The notes below the pieces were generated by a model, which searched no databases, was not told where the DNA came from, and worked only from the letters and a program-made list of their open reading frames with translations. Shown here piece after piece: positions 1 through 10,834 of a DNA stretch of 64,000 bases. A program made the position numbers and the translations under genes. Source of the DNA: Trebouxia sp. TZW2008 (lineage: Eukaryota > Chlorophyta > Trebouxiophyceae > Trebouxiales > Trebouxiaceae); contig BDIU01000262.1 of the NCBI GenBank assembly GCA_002118135.1, positions 62,228 through 126,227 on the forward strand, in the 5' to 3' direction. Numbering within the stretch: position 1 is the first letter of the stretch; each line of letters starts with the position of its first letter.

Positions 1-1299
1 ATGCTGCCAACAGCACAGTGCTGGCATACAGTGCTGACAGACACTACTGACATACAGTGCTGTTATGCATTGATGACATGCAATGTTGTTAGGCTAAGTG
101 ACAATACCCAAGGGAATTGAGGACAGGCCAATCAACCATCTCCAGCCCAGGCTGTCCAGAATCAGCCAAGCCAGGCCAGCTTCTATGCAGCTGCCCAGGG
201 TCCAAAAGGCTTCAAGCCATATTAGCCACACCCCCCGCCCCTTGGTAGGCATGAACTCCATGTACAGTGTAAAGGAGACAGGTACCCCACCCAAGCCCAA
301 ACCCACCCAAAAGCGGAAGAAGATGAGCCACTGCAGCACACTTGGTACGTCAGTGTGACATTGTAGTGCCCTCTAACCTTGGCCCCCATGAACACCTGGT
401 GGGCAGTAAACATGTGTATAGGATGCACGACACCGCAAACCCATCCCAACCCCAAACCTAGAAGTAGAGAAAGATGAGCCGCTGCAACATGTGAAGCAAG
501 TCAGTATGCAACGATTGTGCCTGTTCAGCTCCCTCCCTCCTGTTCTCATGGTTGGCGTGAACTCCACATACAGTGTGAAGGAGACGGGTACCCCTCCCAA
601 CCCCAAATCCATTCAGAAATGGAAGAGAATGAGCCACTGCAACATTCTGATGTCAGTATGCATTGACAGTGCCTGTCAACATCTGTGCTTCTGTCTTCAG
701 TCTTTGATTTGCACAAATTCTGTGTACAGGGTGTTGCAGTGTAGCTGTTTGCGGTCTGATGACAGCAGTGTCAGCTATCAGCAGCTTGCAAGTCTAACAC
801 ATTAGCAGCACAGCTGATGTATGATGCATGTTGACATGAGCCTGTTTGTGAAGGTCAGGTTAAACAATACACAAGCATATATATGATAGCTCTGGGTGGA
901 TGCCTAGGCAGAATTGAAAGGGCATGCCATGCTTTTGATGGACAGCTGCTATTCTTTGGGGCCGCAGTGGAACAAGCCTTTGTCTTGTTGATGTCGATGC
1001 CGCAGAAATGCACACTGTTACATTGTGCTAGGACAGAATCACAGCTAGAATACAATGCTGACACATCAAATGCGCACTTACCCCATAGCTAGGCGCCAAG
1101 GCGCTTAGCACACCAAAGGCAAACGTGAACAGGGCTGTTGCAAAGAAGCCCAGCTTCCTGCCCTTAGCATCACCCAAGCTGCCCCAAGCATAAGCCCCAC
1201 TCATGGTCCCAATAAAGACCACACTTGTGATGAGGCTCTCTTGAGAGGGCGTCAGGCCCCATTCACACTTGGCCTGCAAGCTGCAGCCTGATCCAACAA
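1..1299 (-). CDS. MFS transporter, SVOP/organic-cation-transporter-like, N-terminal part (gene continues left of window)
   Basis: Two exons are clear. Exon 1082-1299 encodes an amphipathic entry (CEWGLTPSQESLITSVVF), a membrane helix, and the MFS loop signature GSLGDAKGRK, then a second helix ending ALAPSYG. Exon 108-330 continues in phase (GGG|TGG) with WLIFFRFWVGLGLGGVP, SFTLYMEFMPTKGRG and LGWRWLIGLSSIPLG, the TM4-TM6 region typical of SVOP-type transporters. It is an integral membrane secondary transporter; the substrate cannot be told. The donor after exon 108-330 (GTATTG at 107-102) shows that further exons lie beyond the left edge. The first exon was not found; a CpG-rich patch at 2.35-2.7 kb could be the 5' end. 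The 750-bp intron 331-1081 carries decayed copies of the downstream exon. Family call is secure, the exact subfamily less so. Confidence 0.8.
373..660 (-). repeat. Two decayed tandem copies of MFS exon 108-330 (acceptor plus 5' half) in the upstream intron
   Basis: On the minus strand, copies at about 655-530 and 500-373 each begin with a TTGCAG acceptor followed by a version of the exon start TGGCTCATCTTCTT. The 530-655 copy still reads LGLGGVPVSFTLYVEFTP after an in-frame TGA; the 373-500 copy is frameshifted. Spacing is about 155 bp. A weaker third copy may lie at 660-745. Confidence 0.75.
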
Positions 1300-1404
1300 G
1301 CTGGTAGGAGGAAGAGATCTTGGATTTTGGGGTAGGCGAAGGGTGGGGGTGGGTGGGTAGTATCCGTTCGCCAATGTCAATATGCACATGGCATTGCATC
1401 AAGA

Positions 1405-1520
1405 CTGCTGCTCACAAAGACCAAACTTGTGTCAAGGCTCTCTTGCGAAGGTGTCAAGCCCCACTCACACTTGGCCTGCAAGATGTAGTCTTGCCAGGCA
1501 AGCTAGTGCAGGGGAAGGGG
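1405..1520 (-). repeat. Decayed copy of the start of MFS exon 1082-1299, upstream of it
   Basis: Minus strand reads LQAKCEWGLTPSQESL then diverges; the true exon has the same string at 1290-1220. The copy keeps the reading frame over about 30 codons and then decays into a G/C-rich run. No open continuation follows. Confidence 0.75.
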
Positions 1521-3531
1521 GGTGGTGGGGGAGGGGGGTCACCGCGGGTGCAGCAGCCGTGATAACTTCAATCAGTCTGCATCTGTATTTGCTGAGTGTG
1601 ATGTGAGGCATGAAAGTCATGTCAAGCCTCAGGGCAGCATTCATGAATTTTAGGCTGTGCTATGGTACAACATTGCCTCCCATGTTGTACAAAGGTTTAG
1701 CCATGGTGATGTGATCTTACCGCAGGCCCTAGAAAGGAAAGGAGCATCATTTCCATGGCATCAGCACACCATGCCAGGCCAGTGTATAAAAGCATGAGCC
1801 ACTGAAATTTGCCAAAGCCTGCGATGTACATGGTAACATGTGTTGAGCTTTAACGGGCAGTGACCATAAAGAATTCTGTGTTGTGTGAACTTAACATACC
1901 TATGAAGTCTATGGCCTCTGTGACTGTATACTGAGTGGGTGTCTGCTGCAGAGCCAGAGGGTCACTCATGGAAGTAGCTTCAAGTGCCTGTGACAGTCAA
2001 GCTGCCATTTGTGTATGGCATCAAATGTTGCCTGCTTGACTGCTATAGCATAGCATGTTTGAGGTACTTGCCTGTGAAGCTGCACCCTGCAGGTCATTTG
2101 AGGGCTCCAAGGTATTGCTGGGCCCATCTGCAGCAGCAGCAACTCTGACGGTCACTGCCTTCTCACCAGACTGAGTTGCTTTGACCAGATGTGCTGATTA
2201 CAACTCCAGGCAACCCAGGTTCTCTGCTCACCTGGCTCCCCGGGAACAGACGGCATGCCTGGTTGGTGTAGGCGGCTGCTTAAGTCATTTCTGACTGCTA
2301 GGGTCGGTCTGTGATTTGAGTGTTTTTGACGAATCCACCCAAAACTGTAGCTGACCTAACGCAATGCCAACCTCAGCGTCGCCGGCACGCAGAACCGCCG
2401 CCTTCTGAGCAACCCAGCGGCAGCCACTATGCTATCGGAAGCAAACGCTCGCTGACTTGCAACTGGTCTACGTCGCCAAACTTGCGGTTTTGAACTACGA
2501 TCACAGCCGAAACACCCCAAACACCTTATTAGTGTAGTTCGCGGTGGGCGCAGAAGTCGGACTGCGCTGGATTCACTAAGCACAGCCAGTGAGGGTTCAA
2601 GCGTAGACTGCTTGCGTTGCTGTAGAGTTTGACCATACAGCAGACCGCTGGCAGCAGAGTGCACGCGTGGCGTAGGCCGCACGCCGTGGATGCATTTGTC
2701 TCATGAATGCACGCTCTCACTTTGTCTGTGCATGTTACAATATTTGTCTCAGTTACCTGAACACGGCCTGACACGTTTAACATGGCAGGGGGACTGCTGT
2801 GCCCCTGAGCCGCTAGTAATGATTGCAGGCTGGCCGACCTAGACAACTGCTTATTAAGTTTGTCAAGGTCGAGGTCGTGCTGCCCTCATCAGTGCAGATG
2901 CTGCAGCTGTGTGAGACATTCTGGCACTGCTCGAGCAAGGTTGTTGAAAGCAGGTGAGCATCCGTGCGGGCTTAGACGACAAGACAGATAACACATTGGT
3001 CCAGCGCACTAAGACACGTAATCAACTTAACTAGGTGTATCAGGCCGCGACTATCAACGACTTACTGGCCCGCTGAGACCTTAGTCAACAGATTACGACT
3101 GATGGCTTCATGAATGACTTGACTAAATCCAGCTAACTGCTCATAATGCAACAAAGGTCTTGGGCACATTCAGAGCAGCTCAAGCATGTACACGTGCAGC
3201 GCATCAAGCGCTGATGCAAATGATGATCCGAAGCAGAGCCGAAAATTTTAAATTGGCTGTCTGAGCCCAATCCTTGGCTCAAGGCAGGTTGGACATTACG
3301 GTCACAAGCACGCTGACTTTGATGCAACAACAAGGCTACATATGAGTCCTGTCAAAGTTCAATCAATCAATACTGCCAGTGGTAGTGAACACATGTTGCT
3401 CAAGCTGCCGCAATCACTTGATCGTCTGTTAGCACTGAGCAACAGATATGGGAGTTTGTCTGGTGCATATAGTACAAAGCAGCGTACACATGTTCTGACT
3501 GCACTGGTCAAACATCCAACCTGGTCTAGAT
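1521..3531. other. Intergenic region between MFS and ceramide synthase genes; possible MFS 5' end
   Basis: No exon is recognised. The stretch 2350-2700 is richer in CpG than its surroundings and holds a 108-codon minus-strand open frame rich in Arg and Leu without family resemblance. Because the other gene starts in this window (5.6, 8.5, 34.1, 54.3 and 61.8 kb) sit in such CpG-rich patches, this may be the promoter and 5' leader of the MFS gene. This is inference. Confidence 0.3.
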
Positions 3532-5635
3532 CTAGTCTTCTTCCCTGATGTCTTCTGTAACGCCTGATCTGACTTGCTTGTAGGCAATCCTCAAAATCAA
3601 GTAGGACCTGCACAGCATGATCAATGTCAGGTCAGCCAGCTTGCAGGCTTGATGCAGGTGTACAGGTAACAAGTCATGAACCACTTTAACAAAAGTGTGT
3701 TAGTAAATCTGCAGATGTTGAACATGATTGCAATTGAGCCTTGTAATCACATGAGCAGTGTACCAGATGGGGCTTGCGTTAAATGTCAGCAAGCGCTGTT
3801 TGTGGGCTGTCAATCGATTGCAAGCAGAATAAAGGTGTTGTGGACTTACCAGTAGCAGTGTAGGCCAAACAGGAATATGAGCAGTCCGTTGAACAGCGCA
3901 TAGTGAGGATTTGGGTTGATGTTGTAAACCTCTGCCACAAGCTGCAGCATACACACAGGTCAGACATTGACTGTAGCACAACATGCAATACACACAGATC
4001 ACACTTTCATTGTAGCACAACATCCAATGGCAAGACTTGACATCTCACAGGGTGTGATGCAAGCAGCATCTTGGCATTTGGATGATTGTTTGTGTGTGAA
4101 AGCGTCTGAGGGTGGTATCTACCCAGCATGTGTATGACTGATGACACAAGACAGGTCCCCATCTGACGTGGGATTTGAGTTGCCATACTTTTCAAGATTT
4201 CATGTGCAGCCTAGCCATGCACAGGACTTACTGTGATGGGCTCTGTCAGACAACTCCGGATGATGTAAACAGGGAAGTAGTATATTCTGGACGCAAACCA
4301 GCTGAGCATGAACACAATAAATAGCGCTGTGCATAGCGATGGTTTGCCACAGTATCTTGCCATCTTAGCTGCTTCCATGAAAATATCATTGATGTCATGG
4401 ACAAGGAACACCATACATCCCACCTTCATGAAACTGCATCACAAGTAACAAAGCTTTTGTGCCAAGTGTCAAAGAGCCTACAGCATACAGGTTACACCAT
4501 AAGCCAGCCTTGCACTGATGCAGGAACCCATCACACACAGCTGCATCTAACTAGTCACTGCGATAGTTGCACATGTTCAACTGCACATGCATCTGACCAA
4601 GAGGGGCTCCAAGTACATGGTGCAAGTTCTCTTGGGTGCATCTGATGCATGCACTTTCTTACTCTTAAGTCAACATCAGTCACTGGTGCAGGATGGTGCT
4701 TGCGCGTACTTGAGCTGGTATGAATATACAATCAAGAACAGGGTCACCACATGATGTGCAATCTGCTCCCAGAAATCTTTTCGTCGCAACTCCCAGAAGA
4801 TCAAGCTGGGAATCCCCTGAAAGCGTGGTCAATCTTAATCAGCATAGTTGAAAACGGCAATCTCAACAGCGACCATACTGAGACGAATAGAATACTTGTT
4901 CGGAAGATTCATGTTTGAAAGATTTAGCAGCAGTACCTGAATGTAGTAGCCCATTTCTGCACAATAGAGCAGCTGTAGCCCACGAGAGATTGCAAAATCA
5001 CATGGGAGCCTTGTGCAGCCTAACCAGTAATATTTTGTGTCGTGCAGGAAACTGCATCAACACACTTAAATCTAAGTCTGTTCTGGAATGAAGCCCAATT
5101 AGTCAACGGTAAATTCTGTGTTGTACCTTTCTTTGTGGCTCACCACAATGGCCCATGTCGCAAGTGCCAAGTATACACTGAATTTGAAAAGCGACTCTGC
5201 ATGTAACAGTAACATGTCAAGGGATGCCGCACGCAAGTCACTGAGGCATAAGAGCTACTGATGTTACCTTTGAATTTTTTCAGAGTCTGCTGATCGTCCT
5301 CAGTGACTGGCTTGTCTGTCTTCTTGGTGTTTGGGAGCACCAGAGGCGCACCGATCCACTGCAGAGGCGCCAATTGTGTTAAAGCTGCTTTTTCCATGGC
5401 TCTTTGACTCGGGATGCAGGTGTCATGTGTCAGCACCAATTTTGAACAGAATGTGCGACACGCCCGGCAATCCGAGATCGCAGAGATAGCACGGGCTATG
5501 CCTACGATATACCTGAAAGAGCGTCGCATCAAGTGTAAATCGAGCAACTGGAACTGCAAGCGCAAACGCCAAAGCAGGCCAAGGAATCGAGCGCGCTGTA
5601 AGAAAGTCGCTCAAGGCATATGAGGTGCTGGCCAT
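3532..5635 (-). CDS. Ceramide synthase (LAG1/LOH family, TLC domain)
   Basis: Acyl-CoA-dependent N-acylation of sphingoid bases in the ER membrane. Exons on the minus strand: 5513-5635, about 5268-5400, about 5136-5196, 4937-5051, 4710-4816, 4232-4433, 3850-3941, 3532-3607. The start Met at 5635 opens MASTSYALSDFLTARS, then the first helix and RFTLDATLFQ typical of the LAG1 N-terminus. The TLC/Lag1 motif is intact: FWELRRKDFWEQIAHHVVT with the paired His, then VFLVHDINDIFMEAAKM. The last exons give LFNGLLIFLFGLHCYW and WSYLILRIAYKQV, ending DIREED before TAG, the usual acidic C-terminus. Exons 3-8 join in phase. Only the exon 1/2 border is open: GT at 5512 leaves phase wrong, whereas a GT a few bases further with the acceptor at 5400 closes it. 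Complete and apparently functional. Confidence 0.93.
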
Positions 5636-5852
5636 GTGTTGGAAGTTTGTTCAACGACAGTCACGGCCCTGACAGAGATTTTGTTCAATCACTGAGAGCA
5701 ACGCGAACACAACAGTACTGGAGCGATGGCGATGCGCATTTGCTCGCGCAACAGGTCTGAATGGCTCAATAGCATCAGGGCGTCGCCTGACCGTCCTGCA
5801 GCTCTTGACTTTGGGTTTAGCTAATGTGCCAGGCTTAGTAAAGCCATCTGTG

Positions 5853-5872
5853 TGCACACACACACACACTCA
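5853..5872. repeat. Short CA dinucleotide microsatellite
   Basis: A run of CACACA repeats, followed by GCTCAGCTCAAATT partial repeats, just downstream of the stop at 5893-5895 of the minus-strand gene. Confidence 0.7.
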
Positions 5873-5892
5873 AACTGCTCAGCTCAAATTGC

Positions 5893-6482
5893 TCAGCTCA
5901 GCTCAAGCTTGATGCCCTCAGGCACCTTCTGTTCAGGCTCATGGGCACAGTGCTTGAGGAAGTTATGCATGCCGGTCATGACATGCAGAACATGGTGCAA
6001 GTTGAAGTCCTCATCAAGCAGGGCTCAAGGGCAAGACTTGACATCAATCCAGAGTAAAGCTTACTCTGCAAGAAAATGGATCTGGACGTGTGTCTTACCT
6101 TGACAGAAAAGAACCTGGGATAATCATGCGGGCCTGCATGATAGTGCGGTGGCTTGCCACATAGAAGTCGGTTTACAGGTGTGCTGCTTTAAGCAGTCGG
6201 AAGAGGAACAGGATGGGGCTGCTTCTGATGAAAAGGGTCCTGCTGTGATGCGAGGGTGGCACATTGTTTGTCAATTTTGCCATAAACTTCAAGTCGACTT
6301 TGCTCAGTCTGAATCTCCTGCATTTTGCTCACAGATGAGCAGATGACATAGGCCAAGAACATGCTACTGAAGGTCAGTACATGACACATTTGTGCATACA
6401 TTGGTGGCCTAAGCATGCCTGCGGCGCCAGCACCGAAAAGGAAGCAAACGAAATTTGACAAGGTCACAAGGACATAAGGATG
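5893..6482 (-). CDS. 3' exons of an unrecognised membrane protein gene
   Basis: Three minus-strand segments have coding character. 6482 downward, after the acceptor TTTGCAG, begins HPYVLVTLSNFVCFLFGAGA and continues with a second hydrophobic stretch, so one or two membrane helices. 6099-6133 encodes PHDYPRFFSVK between a TGCAG acceptor and a GTAAGA donor. 5893-6009 encodes DFNLHHVLHVMTGMHNFLKH and ends GIKLELS then TGA; it joins the previous exon in phase. The link between the first and second segment does not close in phase, and no first exon was found between 6490 and the neighbouring stop at 6667. I do not recognise the family. It may be a small separate gene or the remnant of one. Confidence 0.4.
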
Positions 6483-6666
6483 CTGCAAACGACAAGATCA
6501 GCAATAAACATCAAAGGGGCGCGTGAGGAAGACAAACTGGAAATAAAATTGCAATCACTGTGTGACATGGCTCAGCACACGTTCTGCAATGAATCCTGTT
6601 TGTGGAACAGAAGCACAGAGACGTTGATGGGAGTGATGGCATGTTTCCAACCAAACATGTATTGAA

Positions 6667-8537
6667 TCAGACTAAGTGAGACTGATTGTTGATTTCTGAG
6701 TAGATGAACGGCCAAAGCAGAGCAGATTCATCTTTGCCATCCTTGACCTCATCCTTGATTTGCTTCTGCATATCAATCAGTGGCTGCAGATCTGCTCCAA
6801 GGTTTTCGCCCAGCCACAGAGCACTTGCGTCGTGGTCCTTCACCTGCACACTCAGTGTCGTCAACCAGGCTATTGCAAGACAGAACGAAAAGCCTTCGCT
6901 CTTAGGCGTCATTACAAGAGCCTCTGTCTACAGAGGCTGCGCGCTGAAACCATCATGACGGCAGATGGCAAAGACTTCTTCTTTTGCTTCTTTTTCAGTC
7001 AAGCTGATGTCATGTCACACTGACAAAGATCATGCATAAAACTGCAGGTGTGCTGTGAATCACAACATGATTATTGTTATTGTATCTGTACATATTTTGA
7101 TGTTAGACATTTGGCATGTCACTGAACGGTGGTGAGTGCGTGAAGTCATTGCACCACACGGCTGCAGCAAATGCAATCTGCTTATGTTGATCTAAGCGCT
7201 CAACACTGCAGCTTGCATATGCATACAGCGATGCTCAAGGGCATACACTTTGGACGTGTTGCAAGCTGCTCATGTGTTGCAACAGCACTGTGAATTCACT
7301 GTTGCTGCAAACTGGTGGCTTGAACCAGCTTTTTTAGCCTTCAATTGCTGGCCAACACAGCAGAGGGCAGCTCAAAACTTGTGAGGCAGCAAGCAGTGTG
7401 TAAACACAAGGAGGATACTGGTGAAGAAGCAAGTTGCAGCAGAGACGTACCACATCTGAAGTGAATGGGTGAAAGAGGACGCTGAACCCATCAGGGCGAT
7501 TGAACGTAAACCAGGGTAAGACTTCTGCAAGGTGGTGCTTGGTGAAAGCAGTTTCAAATTCTGGCCTCGGATGTGGCCCTACAGCCTCTGGAGTGATTTC
7601 TGCAATTTTGATGCCTGAAATGTCTGCAAATTTGGACTGTACTGCTTCACGCCATTTGTTGGCCTTGGCTCTTTCCTCGTCTGTGGAGTATCGAAAGTAG
7701 CTGTGTGCATGGAGCACGTACAGGCGCCTGCATGTGTACTGCTGCTTCTGTCAGCAAATGTCAACAGTTGTGATATGCTGCAAATGTACCTTCAAGCAAA
7801 AGGTACAAACCACTGGCATTGCAGATACTCAGACAATCTTGTTTGCGACAAGGCCTTCCGGCAGTATTCAGCCGTAACAGGATGTAACTCGAAGGCGCGT
7901 GTGCAGCTGGCTAGTCATTCGTCATGGTGCAAGGGTATCCCAATACGTTGAACATGTGGAAAGGGGGTCCATGACACCAATGCTTTTGACACTCAACAGA
8001 CATTGAACATTGTATGACATGTCAGGCATTAAACCATTTGCCAGTTGCCGCAAGCACACCCAAGCTTTGCACATACATTTACGAGATACAAGTCTCACAG
8101 CTTGTATTGGCGGTCTAAGCTGTAAACAACATACTAACAGTCCAAGCTGTAAACAACATACTGACAGTCCAAGCTGTAAATGGTCTACTGGCAGTCTAAG
8201 CTGTAAACATGGTGCAGCTACCTGGCAGCATCACCTGGTAGCTCCTGATGCCTCTTGAATGCTTCATAATTGATAGGCTCATCCTGTACACCAGCTGCAT
8301 GGCCTTACTGAGTCAATGCAACATCTTTGGCAATTAAGCAAGCACAAATCACACAGATTTAGCCTGCTTCTTTTGCTTCTTTTGTAGTGTGTAGGCAAGT
8401 GCAGTGTACAACTGGTGTGCACGTGTGCCGGGCAGGGAACGTAAAGTGTACGATAGGCATCAGGGGACGACTTACAGCATTTGCTGATCTGCAGACAGCG
8501 TCGGTCGCTTCTGTTTCGGATTCTCAGTCTTCTGCAT
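6667..8537 (-). CDS. DOPA 4,5-dioxygenase-like aromatic extradiol dioxygenase
   Basis: Three exons join in perfect phase to 171 residues: 8476-8537, 7451-7727 and 6667-6843. The small family (DOPA 4,5-dioxygenase, used in betalain pigment synthesis in plants and fungi; homologues of unknown role occur in bacteria and algae) opens catechol rings with Fe(II). Visible hallmarks: HAHSYFRY (the HxHxYF metal-binding start), VGPHPRPEFETAF, LPWFTFNRPDGFSVLFHP, and the C-terminal DHDASALWLGENL. The start Met at 8537 gives a short basic leader (MQKTENPKQKRP) without a clear signal peptide. Stop TGA at 6667-6669. The first intron (745 bp) carries a tandem repeat at 8.1 kb. The native substrate in an alga is unknown; betalains are not expected, so DOPA itself is only one possibility. 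Confidence 0.88.
8110..8212. repeat. Tandem repeat, about four copies of a 26-29 bp unit
   Basis: The unit is close to CAGTCYAAGCTGTAAACAAC plus ATACTGA, repeated head to tail inside intron 1 of the dioxygenase gene. Copies differ by a few substitutions. There are no spacers of constant length with varied sequence, so it is a minisatellite and not a CRISPR array. Confidence 0.8.
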
Positions 8538-10831
8538 CTTTGCACCGCTGTGGACCGAGGACCACTTGGCGTCAACGCAGTAGCGCAATTTACTGCTTGA
8601 GGTCTGCCAAGATATGACGCATGGCCCCTCTCGAAGCGGGTCAGCATGGTGGGCGCGGTCACGCGGTGCACGACTAAGTGGCCTTCGATCAGGTGCTAGG
8701 TCTATACACAGCTATGCCTGGAACGATTGCAGTGCAAGGCTCTGACTTTACATACTGCGCTATTGGCACCAATATGCCACACGACGCACGACGATGACAA
8801 TTGTTGCACACCTAAAAGCTAGCAAACGCATGTCGGTGCCACGTTTGACTTGGAGATGGCATTCGAGGTATGCGATCTGAACTGCAGAATGTGTCATCAA
8901 GGTTGATTGAAAAAGGATGCATGCAGCTGCAGGGCCATGAATCCATTAAACAATCGATCAGAACTTCTTACCATATGAGTCCGAGACTGGCATCACCAAC
9001 TACAAGATCGAAAGGGTCACAAGTCAGGTACAACGAATACACAGTGTCATCTCGAAGTGCAATCTGATGAGCAAAACGCACAATACCCACTCAGTTGGCT
9101 GTAAGCAATTCAAGCATAGATGTGGATAAACACCAAGCTAAGCTGCTAGGGCCCATCAGTCAGCCAGCCTTTCAGCAGTGATCAATATTTGGGTAGCCAT
9201 ATTCTGTCAGATAAATGCCTCGTCGTGTGCCTGCCGCTTCCACAGCAGGCAACAAAGTGCATGTTTTCCAGGCGTTGTTTTCTATGGGCTTGACCACCTG
9301 CATGGAATGCCATCAGGTGACAGTCAAGGACACCGCAAAGTTGCACCAAGACTGCACAAGTATACAGCCTGGTCTGTAGATCTTTTCCAGCATGCTGTCG
9401 TTTTGTGAGATTAAGCTGCTGAACTCATTGCATTTGGCCATACAGGTCAGTGATGATGTATGTAGCACAACAATGGCATGCAGATGCTTCAACATGTCAA
9501 CAAGCAGGAGCTGCAGTATCTCTGCACTGTTTCTGCACGCAGTAGACACATTGCTGCTTACAGTGACGCTGCCAAGATACGTGCAACCAGACAGCTTAAG
9601 CTGATTCCATGGTAAGCTGCATGATGCTTTGACTGCTTACCTGTCATGATCTGCGTTGCATCTGCAGCTGATCTGACTGCTGAGACCTGAGCTGTCCAGA
9701 GCTTTGCTGATACACCGGAATTGAAGGCTGCAAACAAAAAGCTGAGATGACAGACAACCAGACCCCAATGAGCTGTAACAAATGAGGCCTGAGCTGTGGA
9801 TATGTCCCTTATGCACAGGAGCTGCTTCAAGGCGGGACTGGACTGTGGGACTGCTGATGGGTCACTTGTGTACAGGAGCTGCTACTGAAGCAAAACTAGA
9901 CAGTTGGGCTGCTGTTGAGGTGGGGCTGTACTGAAGGGCTGTCTGTGCACCATCTGGGGCAGGGCCACATCTAGGGCTGGCAGTGTGGCCCTGCCCCAGA
10001 CTGAAAGGGCTGCCACTGGGACCTGCCCTATATCCACCATCAGTGTCGCTCAGACAGCTTGTCAAACACCATTCTCAAGCAAGGCATGTGAGCAAGAAGC
10101 ATGAAGCAAGGTGCACTCTGAAAGGTACCACCTGCAAGCCACACTGCTACTCAGGCCTCCAACAGCTGTTGTGGTTGTTGTTCCAGGCTGCTCTGAGTTG
10201 AGTCTACCTCTTGTCTGTTGCTGCCAAAGTAAGTGCAGAGACAAGAGGCAAACACCATGCAGAGCAACCTGAAACAACAGCAGCTCTCCAGGGCCTGACT
10301 ATATTGGCACAGTGTGTAAAAGACAAACTGACCGGATAAGCAGTGGCTGGCATGCACAATAGCAAGGAAGTCTTTGCAAAGGTAGGCCAGGCATCATTGA
10401 CTGTAGACTTCTTCATCAATGTCCAAGCAGCAAGCGCTGAGTCCAGTCATCACTGTTCAAGGCGGCCTGAGCTTCTACAGTTACATCTGCCAAGAGTGAT
10501 TGGCAACATAAGGTGCAGACGCTGCACCTGTCAATGCCACCGACTTGTGCAAAACCGATGTGGGATTATCTCGTTGATACTGATGCTGTGATCATTGAAT
10601 TTGGTCAGATTTTGTCAAGGTAGCCTTAACTTTCCAGCTAGTCGCACCTGCTAGGACTGATCAGCACCAGATGCTGCGCCTGACCCAAGCTCAGGCTGTA
10701 TCTGCTGCTGCTGTGCAGGCTGGACTGTAATGTAGAAAACTGATGATAGATTGTCTTGTTGATATCTACGCTGTGTTTTTTGGTCTTTGATAAAGCCTGT
10801 CCAGTAGCAATAGCATTCAAGGCAGACTCAC
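8538..10831. other. Region between the dioxygenase and the chromatin gene; one weak disordered ORF
   Basis: The first few hundred bases (8538-8880) are CpG-rich and probably hold the dioxygenase promoter. From 9862 to 10065 the minus strand has an open frame rich in Ser, Pro, Ala and Gln ending VAAPVHK then TGA, of the same composition as the disordered exons of the chromatin gene. It might be an alternative last exon of that gene, but the main reading frame already stops at 10835. A decayed copy of exon 10832-11098 lies at about 10660-10720. Nothing else is recognised. Confidence 0.35.
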
Positions 10832-10834
10832 CTG

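Noticed and set aside
2356..2682. 108-codon Arg/Leu-rich minus-strand frame
   Set aside because: No family resemblance and no splice partners; better explained by the CpG-rich composition.
5140..5565. Single long minus-strand frame across ceramide synthase exons 1-3
   Set aside because: It reads through an intron in a different frame from exon 1; the spliced model fits the family far better.
8110..8212. Short direct repeats resembling a CRISPR array
   Set aside because: Units abut with no unique spacers, and the locus is inside a eukaryotic intron.
9862..10065. Possible last exon of the chromatin gene
   Set aside because: The main frame stops with TAG at 10835-10837, and no donor before that stop would reach it; kept only as a weak note.
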